37,188 bases of DNA. Origin: Lutibacter sp. B2. Its GTDB lineage: Bacteria; Bacillota; Clostridia; Peptostreptococcales; Thermotaleaceae. Of this stretch, positions 8,043-18,451 are shown one piece after another. The DNA is taken from assembly GCA_015686845.1 (NCBI GenBank), contig JADPRS010000033.1:1-37188 (forward strand), in the 5' to 3' direction. The position numbers were made by a program, and so were the translations under genes. Under the pieces are notes generated by a model. The model was given only the letters and a program-made list of their open reading frames with translations. It was not told the origin of the DNA and made no database searches. Position 1 is the first letter of the stretch. Every line of letters starts with the position of its first letter.

Positions 8043-9173
8043 TTACCTTCTTTCTTCTTCAGCTTTAATACATTCAATATTATGTTTTTCAATTTCATTT
8101 AGATATCCGTCATAACTAGGATTTTTATTATACCATGTTTTTGAATCAAAATAACTTTGCAATTCTGGTGATTTGAATACATATCCGTGTCTTGCAAAAA
8201 TTTCATTACGTGCTAATCGTAGTATGTCTTCGTACATATAGCTCAAATCACTATCATTTAATTCTCTTTGCGCGCTATCGTATATAATATATTCATTACT
8301 TCCGACCCAATTACTTGATGTTGGTATCTCTAGCCCTATATTGTAAAAATCTTTATTCGCGTTCGCTAGAAACGCATCAATATTTGAGCTTTTTCCGTAA
8401 AGCTTTGCTTTGTTTACGATTTCTATTGCACCTTGCATGTCAAAATCATAGATTCTTTCTGCTTTTTTTAGGTATAAACCAACTAGCTTTTCTCTTACTT
8501 TTTTTGATTTATCATACTTAAAAGCAACCTTCATTAGTTTAATAGATTGATCAATGTCTTCCACTTCATCTTGGTCTGCTTTTGCAAAACATACCTTTAC
8601 GTAAAGTTCTAATGCCTCTTTTGTTTTATCATACTCAATCGCTTCTTCAACTAATTCTAAAGCATCATCTGGGTCATATTCTAATTTTTCTTTTGCATCA
8701 CTAAGGTAAGCTTTGGCAATAAGGGGGTTATACGTTGCACTTCCTGTATACTCGTTTGCTTTTTTTAAATATTTTACGGCTTGTTCTGGATTTTTGTTAA
8801 CAAGACCTGTTGCCCGATTTACATAAATGTTTTCTAAGATTTCACTATCATGGTTTAGTGCATATGCCTTCTCTCCATATTTTAATGCAGTATCAAAATC
8901 TTTTCCTATCTGTCTTTGGGCTAATTTGGTATATGTAAATGAAAGAAACTGAGTTCTAAAAAATCCTACGATCAATACACAAAGACACAAAACAGTTATC
9001 CCTGTTATCATACCTTTTGAAAATCTTTTGTTTTCTTTAGATGTAGATGTCTTTGTTTTATTTGTTTTGGGATTTATCTCTTTTGGCTTATTTTCTTTTT
9101 CTATAGTAGCACCACAATGAACACAAAATTTATCATTATTTGTTATTTCTTTCTCACAATGACGACATTTCAT
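8043..9173 (-). CDS. Zinc-ribbon, membrane-anchored repeat protein with YARHG domain
   Basis: A 376-residue protein. Cys3, Cys6, Cys17 and Cys20 make an N-terminal zinc ribbon; a charged linker is followed by one membrane helix at about 54-73. Residues 80-290 are helical repeats of TPR/Sel1 character (for example ALKYGEKAYALN, AVKYLKKANEY, ALELVEEAIEYDK). The C-terminus, about 295-365, is a YARHG domain with the diagnostic LARNEIFARHGYVF followed by SYFDSKTWY. YARHG domains are extracellular and predicted to bind peptidoglycan or wall components. The ATG at 9173 has AGGAAG upstream. The stop lies five bases before the amidase start. The arrangement suggests a sensor or scaffold presenting the YARHG domain to the wall next to the amidase. 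Confidence 0.85.
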   Translation of the reverse strand: MKCRHCEKEITNNDKFCVHCGATIEKENKPKEINPKTNKTKTSTSKENKRFSKGMITGITVLCLCVLIVGFFRTQFLSFTYTKLAQRQIGKDFDTALKYGEKAYALNHDSEILENIYVNRATGLVNKNPEQAVKYLKKANEYTGSATYNPLIAKAYLSDAKEKLEYDPDDALELVEEAIEYDKTKEALELYVKVCFAKADQDEVEDIDQSIKLMKVAFKYDKSKKVREKLVGLYLKKAERIYDFDMQGAIEIVNKAKLYGKSSNIDAFLANANKDFYNIGLEIPTSSNWVGSNEYIIYDSAQRELNDSDLSYMYEDILRLARNEIFARHGYVFKSPELQSYFDSKTWYNKNPSYDGYLNEIEKHNIECIKAEEERR

Positions 9174-9207
9174 TTAACTTCCTCCAATTAATCATTTTTT
9201 CAAAATA

Positions 9208-9231
9208 TAGGTGGGATTTTTGACCCACCTA
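9208..9231 (-). terminator. Intercistronic hairpin
   Basis: An 8-bp perfect stem (TAGGTGGG with CCCACCTA) with an 8-base loop lies between the polytopic zinc-ribbon gene and the YARHG gene. On the minus strand it is followed by TATTTTGAAAA, a poor T-tract. It could be a weak or partial terminator, or an mRNA-stabilising stem setting different expression levels inside the operon. Confidence 0.4.
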
Positions 9232-9260
9232 AGACAGCTAAAATCAATGTATTCATCTAC

Positions 9261-11012
9261 TTACATAAACATTCTCAAATTCATAAACAATTCTTTCATT
9301 ATATATTCTATATGATCAGTAGCGAATTCCTTAGCTGTATATATAGCAACTACTAGTGCGATTACATATCCTATCTTTATAGTCTTTTTCTTTGTATCCA
9401 TTACGTTGATACATTTTAAATAAATTTCATTGTCCTTCAAAAGATGCATCCCTGATCCTATTATAAATATGGCTACAAATGTTACCACTAGTAAACCAAC
9501 TATAGGATATCCTATGTAGAATGAAGACGTATTCATCAGGTCTATATTAAATAGCGATCTTATTATTTCTAACAGTTCTTGATTTCCATCAACCTTCATA
9601 GCTATTTTAGATAATGTTGCAATTATTACATTAATGATACCTATTGTACCAGCAAAAATAGATAATCTTACAAAGTATTGATCTTTATCTAATCTATTAA
9701 CTGCCTCAATCATGATAAATACAAATGCTAATATCAATAATCCTACAATAGCATAGTACGGTAGATAACTTGATATAGAGATGTCTGAGTATTTACTCGC
9801 TGTATTTAAACCACTCCAACTATCCCACACTGATATGTTATTTAATCCATTCATTACAAATGTATTTCCACATAAAAATAACCATATATTTGAAAAAATA
9901 TTAGGGATTATTGCTAGATATGATAATATTACATAGAATTTTTCATCTATATCTATATCAGAAAACACTATAAATAGTAAAGTAAAAGCTATAAAAACTA
10001 ATGTATTTCTAGACATATTAATCATATATGTTTTAACTGCCTCCATATTGTCTGTTATCAAGTTACTACCAACTACATCCTGTATTGATTCACGTTTTGA
10101 TCTCATGCTCAATAGTATTTGTAGTGTAAGTATAATAGCAAATACCATAATTAGCCCTGTAAAAAATTCAAATCCTCCGGTTGCTTTAAACCCTTTACCA
10201 TACAAAGCTATCGCTACACTTTTAGAATTAAAAATCTGAATCACGTTAAAAATAGTACTAAAAATAACAGCTGTTATAAAGTACTCTTTTAGATGATATT
10301 TTGTAGTGTTTTCATCTTTGTAAAACTTTTGTTGCATCATACCTACTGCTATTAGTGGTATCAATAGTAAAATAAGCATAGGCAAATTAAGTTTGACTTT
10401 CAATTGTCCAAACGATTCTTCATCTGTCTTCCCCTGTGCCTTAAAGATTACAGGATTTTGAAATGCAAACCCATATACATCGAATGCATTTGGTTTTATT
10501 TTAATATGAGTGTTCGCATCACCATACTCATGTACTTCTGCTTGCAATGTATCTATATGTTCGAAGAAGTCTTCTGTTGTATCAATATTTGTAATTACCA
10601 TAAACAACATAAAAGAAATAATGAATCCAGTGACTAATATTTTCAGAGCTGAGATGGTAGAATTTTGAATCAATAACTTATCTTTGAGAAGATCTTTGAC
10701 ATTACTTATGTTTTTAATATCCTCAAAGGTACGATTTTTAAATTTTGATTCTACTACTGATTTTACTGCCTTAAAAGTTTGAGCATTAGAATTAAAATCA
10801 TTTCCTTGTTCGATGGTCAATGTACACGTACTACCTCCACAATTTGTACAATATCTATCATGTGACTTAATACCGCATTTTTCACAAAATACCATTTTTT
10901 CTTCTATTATCTTAAAATTATTGGTTTCTAAATACTTTTCTTGTACTGTTTTACCACAATTTGAACAGTAAAAATTATTATTATTTTCTTTACCACAAAA
11001 ACTACAAAACAT
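9261..11012 (-). CDS. Double zinc-ribbon polytopic membrane protein
   Basis: A 583-residue protein with two CxxC zinc ribbons at the N-terminus. The first uses Cys3, Cys6, Cys16 and Cys19; the second lies at about residues 40-60 (FCEKCG and YCTNCGG). A polar linker leads into a large membrane domain from about 125 to the end with ten or so hydrophobic helices. A hydrophilic segment between the first two helices (about 145-195) may face outside. I chose ATG 11012, because GGAGG precedes it; a TTG fifteen bases upstream overlaps that ribosome binding site. It is the second gene of a minus-strand operon. I do not recognise transport or enzyme motifs; it could be a channel, permease-like subunit or membrane scaffold. 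No function is claimed. Confidence 0.75.
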   Translation of the reverse strand: MFCSFCGKENNNNFYCSNCGKTVQEKYLETNNFKIIEEKMVFCEKCGIKSHDRYCTNCGGSTCTLTIEQGNDFNSNAQTFKAVKSVVESKFKNRTFEDIKNISNVKDLLKDKLLIQNSTISALKILVTGFIISFMLFMVITNIDTTEDFFEHIDTLQAEVHEYGDANTHIKIKPNAFDVYGFAFQNPVIFKAQGKTDEESFGQLKVKLNLPMLILLLIPLIAVGMMQQKFYKDENTTKYHLKEYFITAVIFSTIFNVIQIFNSKSVAIALYGKGFKATGGFEFFTGLIMVFAIILTLQILLSMRSKRESIQDVVGSNLITDNMEAVKTYMINMSRNTLVFIAFTLLFIVFSDIDIDEKFYVILSYLAIIPNIFSNIWLFLCGNTFVMNGLNNISVWDSWSGLNTASKYSDISISSYLPYYAIVGLLILAFVFIMIEAVNRLDKDQYFVRLSIFAGTIGIINVIIATLSKIAMKVDGNQELLEIIRSLFNIDLMNTSSFYIGYPIVGLLVVTFVAIFIIGSGMHLLKDNEIYLKCINVMDTKKKTIKIGYVIALVVAIYTAKEFATDHIEYIMKELFMNLRMFM

Positions 11013-11059
11013 AATATTTTCCTCCAACTATAATTATAAATTACCTTGCTAAGCGTCTT

Positions 11060-11446
11060 TTACTCTTTTTCCAAATAACTCTTTTGAGCTAATTTACTTC
11101 CACAAATTCCACAGTAATTAGTTCCTTTTGATATAAAACCATTACACACTTGACAGTGCTCTATTTCTCTTTCATAGAACTCTCGAATATTAAATCCACA
11201 CTCTCCGCAGAAAACAGTTTCTGACATAAATTCTTTAGAACATTTTGGACATTTGCCCTCTTCTTTGCCTGGTATTACATTTTCACCGTTGTCATGTATC
11301 TGCTTTTCTAACAGACATATTTGATCTGAAATAACTTTTAATTCTTGATCTGTTTCTTCACCACTTCTGATTCTTTTGTGCAACAATTGTCCTAACTCGG
11401 TGTATGTTGATACTAACTTCTTGATTAAAACTTTTTGATTTGTCAT
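11060..11446 (-). CDS. Small soluble double zinc-ribbon protein
   Basis: A 128-residue protein without membrane segments. Residues 1-55 are helical and charged, probably a coiled coil (KLVSTYTELGQLLHKRI, then ISDQICLLEKQI). The rest holds two zinc ribbons: CPKC with CGEC (about 67-91) and CQVC with CGIC (about 98-117). It is the first gene of the operon running leftward to the amidase. The ATG at 11446 is preceded by AAAGGAG. As the only family member here without a membrane anchor, it could be a cytoplasmic partner that contacts the ribbons of the membrane proteins, or a DNA/RNA-binding regulator. Neither can be decided from sequence. Confidence 0.75.
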   Translation of the reverse strand: MTNQKVLIKKLVSTYTELGQLLHKRIRSGEETDQELKVISDQICLLEKQIHDNGENVIPGKEEGKCPKCSKEFMSETVFCGECGFNIREFYEREIEHCQVCNGFISKGTNYCGICGSKLAQKSYLEKE

Positions 11447-11951
11447 AAAAATTCTCCTTTATTGTACATATATTTAAAAAACATAGTGATTAAAATTCAG
11501 CTAATACTAATCTTTGGTCTAAATGTATTATCTTCGTAGCCAATGATGATATATTTTTGTACTCCCCAATTAAATAAATGTCTGCCTTATCTATAGAAAA
11601 CTTTCCTATAATATATTACATTATTTTCATGGAAATATATATATGTATTTAAATAATTTGGTTAAATATATAATATTAACCTAAATTTATATAAAAAATT
11701 AGTCTGATTTTAATTTTCACGATATTTATTTAATCTCTCCAGTTGTTGGTACTCTTGAAAGTGAGTGTGGAGGAGAAGTCTATCAAGTGTGGTTAGTATA
11801 CTTTTAATGCATATCGTTAACTCGTAGGAGCACATCTCTAAGATATACCTATGTACTATATGCCATTGTTGATATTCTCATAACCTGCAGATCAGACTAC
11901 TAAAAAAAGTTTCATGCAGTAGCACGAAACTTTTAAAAACACTTAACAATT
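11447..11951. other. Intergenic region upstream of the zinc-ribbon operon
   Basis: It must contain the operon promoter on the minus strand, but none stands out. A minus-strand open stretch ends at a stop at 11490-11492 and encodes about 40 residues including IDKADIYLIGEYKN. It has no start codon and is interrupted upstream by TAA, so it looks like a gene remnant. A plus-strand stretch near 11710-11800 (ISPVVGTLESECGGEVY) is also short and startless. Neither family is recognised. Confidence 0.35.
11903..11934. terminator. Terminator-like hairpin next to the IS4 remnant
   Basis: AAAAGTTTCATGC pairs with GCACGAAACTTTT around a short loop with one mismatch (A-C on one strand, a G-U wobble on the other), flanked by A and T runs. 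It lies just beyond the stop of the degenerate IS4 transposase and may be its terminator. Confidence 0.5.
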
Positions 11952-12330
11952 CTAGCAACAATTAATTTTTAACCAAGATACAAAAGAAGCTCCTTTTTCT
12001 GATATTCTGCTAAAATCATCTATACAAAAATATCCTAAAGCTCTGAGAAATAAATCATATTCTAATGATATTTTCACACCAGCTTTATGAGCACATCCTC
12101 CCGCACTAGGATAATCTTGATTATGTTTGTCTGCAATTTGAAAAGATTTAGAATCTAATATTCTAATACGTTCAAATATATTATATGTTCTGCTTGAAAT
12201 TTTACTATTTGATACTTATATATTTTGAAAAAGTATTAAGAAAGCTTATTCAAACATCCTACACCTGAAGTACATATCCTTTGATCAAGTCCTTGCGGAC
12301 TCATGGATAGATTCATATGCGGTTGTACTC
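11952..12330 (-). mobile_element. Degenerate IS4 (IS231-like) transposase remnant
   Basis: Minus-strand translation shows IS4-family pieces in order. First comes MSPQGLDQRICTSG, matching the usual SPQGLDQRFN segment. After frame breaks comes RILDSKSFQIADKHNQDYP, then SAGGCAHKAGVKISLEYDL, which is the catalytic first-Asp region. This joins directly to LRALGYFCIDDFSRISEKGA, which normally lies some 40 residues further on. The second-Asp region has therefore been removed by an internal deletion. The reading ends at TAG 11952-11954. No inverted repeats are recognised. The element is dead. Confidence 0.8.
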
Positions 12331-12388
12331 CGATTATCCCAAAATGCTTTATTTAGAACATAATCATATAGTTAACCTGCATTTATTA

Positions 12389-13996
12389 CTAAAATATACC
12401 TATATCTGTAATACATGTATCATCAAATTTGCTTCCAGGATATACTTCTAATATTATAAATTTTATAGATGATGTAACTTTAGGGTTATCAAAAGCTATT
12501 CTATCAATATATGAAAATTTATCATCTAATCTTATGTCATGATATGTACCATCTGAAAATTGCATTCTCAATTTTTTGATTCTTGAATTTTTGTAAAATA
12601 AATCATTTCTTTTTTTATAACCATTACTAAAATTAACTCCATTAATTGCATAAGTTCCTTTAAAATTTAATTTTATCCATTCATTAATACCATGTCCATC
12701 TGCATTTTCAACCCAAGCAGTATTATAGCTTCCATCAATAGCATTTTCGGGGATATAAAAAAAGCTTTCTTTTTTGTGCTTTTCAATATGATATGATGAA
12801 GCTTCTATATCCTCTATAATATTATTTGATATGCATTGAGAATTAGAAATTCTAACAGGAATATATTGGTGTTCTGTTTCAGAAAAATAATTATTATCTT
12901 CAAATTTCAAACTAAAATTTCTCCAGGCAGTTTGCTCTTTTAAGTTTTTAGAAGTATATGTAATAAACATTTGTTTTTTCTGTTGCTCAAATATCTGAAG
13001 ATATATTTTATCAAGTTCTTGAGCATTTTCTATAGGGATATATTTCCCACCACTTTCCTTTGCAATAGTTGTTAAAGTAGACATATCTATATCGCTACCT
13101 ATACCTATTATATATATAGGTATTCCCAGTTCTTTAGAAAGCTTAATCACATCGTCTTTGGTAAGGCTACTTGAAGTATCTCTTCCATCTGTAAATGCTA
13201 CAATAAACTTTTGTCCTATTCTATTATTCATTTGAAGAAGAGAAAGATGAAGCGTATCATACAAAGACGTCCTACCAAAAGCTGATAAATCTTCTATAGA
13301 TGAACTCAGTTGATTTATATCTGATGTAAAGTCTTCAAGTAAATTTTGTTCATCATTAAAAGATAAAATAGAAATCTTGTTTTTTTCATTAAGTGAAATA
13401 CTTTCTACAAAATTTTTAGCAGAGGATTTTGCATATGATATATTATTATATTCATTCATACTATCGCTAATATCCATTACAAGACTTATATTACTATATT
13501 CATTTTCATCTATTTTTTTAACAGCTGATATTTCTTGTGCTATATAATTTTTACCATTGGCTATTTTTTCTACTAAAGAAAATTTTTCTTTTTTGAAATC
13601 AAGTATTTCATCTCCACTTTCATCCAAAATAGAAAAATAAATTCCTATTTGTGGAAAATCAGAAGTATCTATCTGAGAAATCTTTATATCTACAGGCTGT
13701 TTTTCTTTTATATTTTCCTTCGTTGTTTTTGCTGTTTCTACTATTTTATTTTGATTTACTATTTTGCCTTTAATTTCTTTATTAAAGACATATTTAAATG
13801 AAAAAACACTTGCTATTATTAAGCATACAACAAGCAAAATAGGCATATATTTTTTTTTATTTATTTTTGCTACCTTTTCTTTTCTACCTTTAAAATTTTC
13901 CGGTTTTTTTATTGTTTCCGCCATTAATGGTTTTCCACAATTTACACAAAAGCTACTATTATCTTCAATTTTAATTCCACAGTGCTTACAGAACAA
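12389..13996 (-). CDS. Zinc-ribbon, membrane-anchored vWA protein with glycan-binding-like C-terminus
   Basis: A 535-residue protein. The zinc ribbon uses Cys3, Cys6, Cys17 and Cys20; a membrane helix spans about 50-70. The vWA domain (about 168-350) has a complete MIDAS: D175-x-S177-x-S179, Thr243 in GRTSLYD and D270 in FTDGRD. Residues 398-535 match the discoidin-like NADase-type glycan-binding domain, with NAIDGSYNTAWVENADG, NGY, YKNSRIKKL and a final DTCITDIGIF. I propose TTG 13996 as start, because GGGGTG lies six bases upstream and it puts the first ribbon Cys at position 3 as in its paralogues; the frame is open to ATG 14038. It reads toward the zinc-ribbon operon and is separated from it by an IS4 remnant. 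It is probably an envelope sensor that binds wall glycan. Confidence 0.83.
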   Translation of the reverse strand: MFCKHCGIKIEDNSSFCVNCGKPLMAETIKKPENFKGRKEKVAKINKKKYMPILLVVCLIIASVFSFKYVFNKEIKGKIVNQNKIVETAKTTKENIKEKQPVDIKISQIDTSDFPQIGIYFSILDESGDEILDFKKEKFSLVEKIANGKNYIAQEISAVKKIDENEYSNISLVMDISDSMNEYNNISYAKSSAKNFVESISLNEKNKISILSFNDEQNLLEDFTSDINQLSSSIEDLSAFGRTSLYDTLHLSLLQMNNRIGQKFIVAFTDGRDTSSSLTKDDVIKLSKELGIPIYIIGIGSDIDMSTLTTIAKESGGKYIPIENAQELDKIYLQIFEQQKKQMFITYTSKNLKEQTAWRNFSLKFEDNNYFSETEHQYIPVRISNSQCISNNIIEDIEASSYHIEKHKKESFFYIPENAIDGSYNTAWVENADGHGINEWIKLNFKGTYAINGVNFSNGYKKRNDLFYKNSRIKKLRMQFSDGTYHDIRLDDKFSYIDRIAFDNPKVTSSIKFIILEVYPGSKFDDTCITDIGIF

Positions 13997-14199
13997 TATA
14001 TTCACCCCATTCTTTGATTTAATATATTTGTTGAACAAACTCTAGGTAATCCTTTACTCTCAATTCCTAGCCTATAATATATGTAACGGCTTTCTACTTA
14101 ATTCAGGATTTTTAAAAAGACTCCTAATCAAAATATGTTCTTGACAATATAATTACTCCAAAAATGTATTTTTATTTAATTTTATCATATTTTTAGAAA

Positions 14200-14345
14200 T
14201 TATTTACACAACCTTTTTCGTAAATCATGTAGATTATCTGTTATATATCTTTTAACATGAAATCTATCATCCACTCTATTTGCAGAAGAAAACATTAGTT
14301 TAACGTATAAATCATCTAAATTTATTTTAACATTATTTTGTAACA
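14200..14345 (-). mobile_element. Probable ISL3-family transposase fragment
   Basis: About 45 minus-strand codons ending in TAA (14200-14202) read KLMFSSANRVDDRFHVKRY, then a segment ending DLRKRLCK. This resembles the segment containing the second catalytic Asp of ISL3 transposases (consensus like P-x-A-x-I-V-x-DRFHV-x-R). Sequence on both sides is not recognisable as transposase. It is a short relic; the assignment rests on one motif. Confidence 0.5.
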
Positions 14346-14591
14346 ATGGATATATTTATATATATTTAAATTTCAACTATGCCTTACATTATTTTCATTA
14401 TATCTAAACAAGAATTGATCCTCCAAGAGGCTAAAATAATTTTATTGTATGCTCGCTTCAACTAGAATATTATCTAGAAAAATACAGTCCAATTTATAGC
14501 TAACTTCACATAAACATAAAATTACCACATAACTTATATTTATGTTAAACTTTACATGGTACTACATTAAAAAACACGAGATAAAATATCT

Positions 14592-14820
14592 ATGGCTAAT
14601 GTATTTAAGAAACAAAATAAATTAAAAAATCTAAAAAACAGTTATTTGTCCTGTTGAAGTAAATCTTGCATATGAAATATTAAATCCTTTAGATAAAGTA
14701 CTAATAGAGATATCAACAGAGTTTCTTGAAGAAAAATTTGCGGGAATAGATATAGGTAATATAAAAATAAGTGAACCAATGGTCGTTGCATGTGGATTAT
14801 CAAAAAAATACAGACTATGA
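14592..14820 (+). pseudogene. Frameshifted orphan coding fragment
   Basis: From ATG 14592 a short frame begins MANVFKKQNK. A second frame from about 14641 runs 59 codons to TGA 14818-14820, with NPLDKVLIEISTEFLEEKF and a final MVVACGLSKKY. The second piece faintly resembles the C-terminal end of PilM/FtsA-like ATPases, where a hydrophobic strand precedes an (A/V)xGLA motif, but this is too weak to name. It looks like a gene with frameshift and internal loss, left between the gyrB repeat and the IS relics. Confidence 0.3.
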
Positions 14821-14916
14821 GAAATTTTAAACAGTCCCACCTTCTATTTCCGAGGATTGTAGCATTGTTTATATACCATTACATCATAATTTTGATATAT
14901 AAGAATATAACTAAAA

Positions 14917-16915
<1,999 letters not shown>

Positions 16916-17218
16916 TTATTTAATACCATGAATTTCATCTATAAAATTTGCTCTTCTTTGCAATGTAATTGAAGATATAGGTGAATAATATATAATGGTT
17001 TTTACAACCTTTTCTTTTCCCCCATGGCTAATTTCTACATTTTCTGTAATGACACAAGATTTTACTTTTTCATCTGATATTTTATGAACAAAACCTTCTT
17101 CTTCTGCGGTCTTTAAAAATGCTTTTCCATCTTTTAAATTTTTTACCGATTCTACATCTATTATGGATATAATATTTTTAACAGGAACTACAATATCTCT
17201 TCCTAAATGGAGAAACAT
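16916..17218 (-). CDS. remB: RemB (YaaB) family regulatory protein, DUF370-related
   Basis: A 100-residue protein starting MFLHLGRDIVVPVKNIISI, the conserved N-terminus of the RemB/YaaB family, which sits between recF and gyrB in many Firmicutes. In Bacillus RemB is needed with RemA for biofilm matrix gene expression. RemA is a DNA-binding protein of the related DUF370 fold; the mechanism of RemB is less clear. The C-terminal half here (about 65-100) is basic with a hydrophobic strand (TIIYYSPISSITLQRR). The start ATG is preceded by GAGGAG. The gene-order context is as strong as the sequence match. Confidence 0.85.
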   Translation of the reverse strand: MFLHLGRDIVVPVKNIISIIDVESVKNLKDGKAFLKTAEEEGFVHKISDEKVKSCVITENVEISHGGKEKVVKTIIYYSPISSITLQRRANFIDEIHGIK

Positions 17219-17299
17219 AAATACTCCTCCTCAAAAAGTCGTCTTCATTTCATTATAACCGTTTATCCCTTGATATAAAAGTAAATTTGCATATACGTT

Positions 17300-18412
17300 T
17301 TAATATTTTTTATTCGTAACAGTGGCTTCATGAACTTTAAAAATATACTCAGACTCTACATTTAGTTCATCTAAACAATGGATTTCTGTAGTGGTTATAA
17401 ACAACTGAACATCCCTCAAACTTTTAATTAAAAATTTTTGCCTATTAATATCTAATTCTGACATGACATCATCTAATAATAAAATGGGATACTCTGAAGT
17501 TTCTGCTTTAACAAGTTCAATCTCAGCCAATTTTAAAGACAGTGCAGACGTTCTCTGCTGTCCTTGTGATCCAAAGCTACGAATATCTATTTTATTTACA
17601 AAAACGCCTATATCATCCTTGTGTGGCCCCACAGTTGTAGTTCCTCTTTTGATCTCTACTGACAAAGATTCTTCTAATTTTTTTCTAAAGGTACTTTTCA
17701 ATACTTCAATATCATCATCAAAAGGAACATTACTTGCATACTTAACCTCAAGATTTTCTTTATTTTCTGTGATTTTTCTATGAATTAATCTGCTAAGTGG
17801 ACTAATTCTTGTTATAAATTTTGATCGTTCCATCATTATTTTACTGCCTAATTCGATTAACTTTTCATTCCATATATCTAAAGTATCTTTATATTTTTCA
17901 TCTCTATATATTTTCTTTAAGAGATGATTTCTTTGTAGTAATACTTTTTGGTATTGTGATAAATTATGGTAATAAGATGGTTTCATTTGAGAGATCTCAT
18001 TATCCATAAATTTTCTTCTTTCTGAAGGTCCTTCTTTAATTAATTTTAAATCTTCAGGTGAAAAAATTACCACATAAATATTATTTAATATCTCAGAATT
18101 TTTAGTTATTGAAACTTTATTTACTTTCATTTGTTTCTTTTGGTTTGCTGTTAATTTTAAAGCTACTTCAACATCCGTATATCTTTTTTTTGCACTTACA
18201 CTTACATACGCTTGCTCTTTATCAAACTTTATCAGTTCTCGATCTTTACTCGTACGAAAAGATTTGGCCATACTCGTTAAATATATGGCCTCTACTATAT
18301 TGGTCTTTCCTTGTGCATTATCTCCTACAAATACATTCACTTTAGGATGAAATTCTAATTCAAGTTGATTATAATTTCTAAAGTTAATGAGTTTTAAATT
18401 CTTTAAATACAA
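17300..18412 (-). CDS. recF: DNA replication and repair protein RecF
   Basis: A 370-residue SMC-like ATPase that loads RecA at single-strand gaps with RecO and RecR. Walker A is GDNAQGKT near residue 34, the ABC-type signature lies in FGSQGQQRTSALSLKLAE, and Walker B is PILLLDDVMSELD. I favour TTG 18412 as start (MYLKNLKLINFRNY, matching the family N-terminus), since AAGGGG lies eight bases upstream. A GTG nine bases further upstream overlaps that ribosome binding site. The preceding yaaA stop is 39 bases away and the genes read in the same direction. Confidence 0.93.
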   Translation of the reverse strand: MYLKNLKLINFRNYNQLELEFHPKVNVFVGDNAQGKTNIVEAIYLTSMAKSFRTSKDRELIKFDKEQAYVSVSAKKRYTDVEVALKLTANQKKQMKVNKVSITKNSEILNNIYVVIFSPEDLKLIKEGPSERRKFMDNEISQMKPSYYHNLSQYQKVLLQRNHLLKKIYRDEKYKDTLDIWNEKLIELGSKIMMERSKFITRISPLSRLIHRKITENKENLEVKYASNVPFDDDIEVLKSTFRKKLEESLSVEIKRGTTTVGPHKDDIGVFVNKIDIRSFGSQGQQRTSALSLKLAEIELVKAETSEYPILLLDDVMSELDINRQKFLIKSLRDVQLFITTTEIHCLDELNVESEYIFKVHEATVTNKKY

Positions 18413-18451
18413 TGAACTCACCCCTTAGAGTTTTCATACTCGATACAACTT

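Larger units (their letters stand above)
13997..14916. other. Remnant-rich intergenic region downstream of gyrB
   Basis: About 0.9 kb with no intact gene between the vWA gene and the gyrB repeat. It holds a likely ISL3-type transposase fragment (14200-14345) and a plus-strand orphan coding fragment (14592-14820), both listed separately. The stretch 14346-14590 is very AT-rich and shows nothing else I recognise. Confidence 0.45.

Noticed and set aside
5111-13996. Zinc ribbons read as transcription factors
   Set aside because: Four of the five proteins follow the ribbon with a membrane helix and extracellular-type domains; only the small soluble one could plausibly bind nucleic acid.
14631-14840. 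Minus-strand 69-codon frame near gyrB
   Set aside because: The opposite strand has the more protein-like reading, and no start signal is present on the minus strand.
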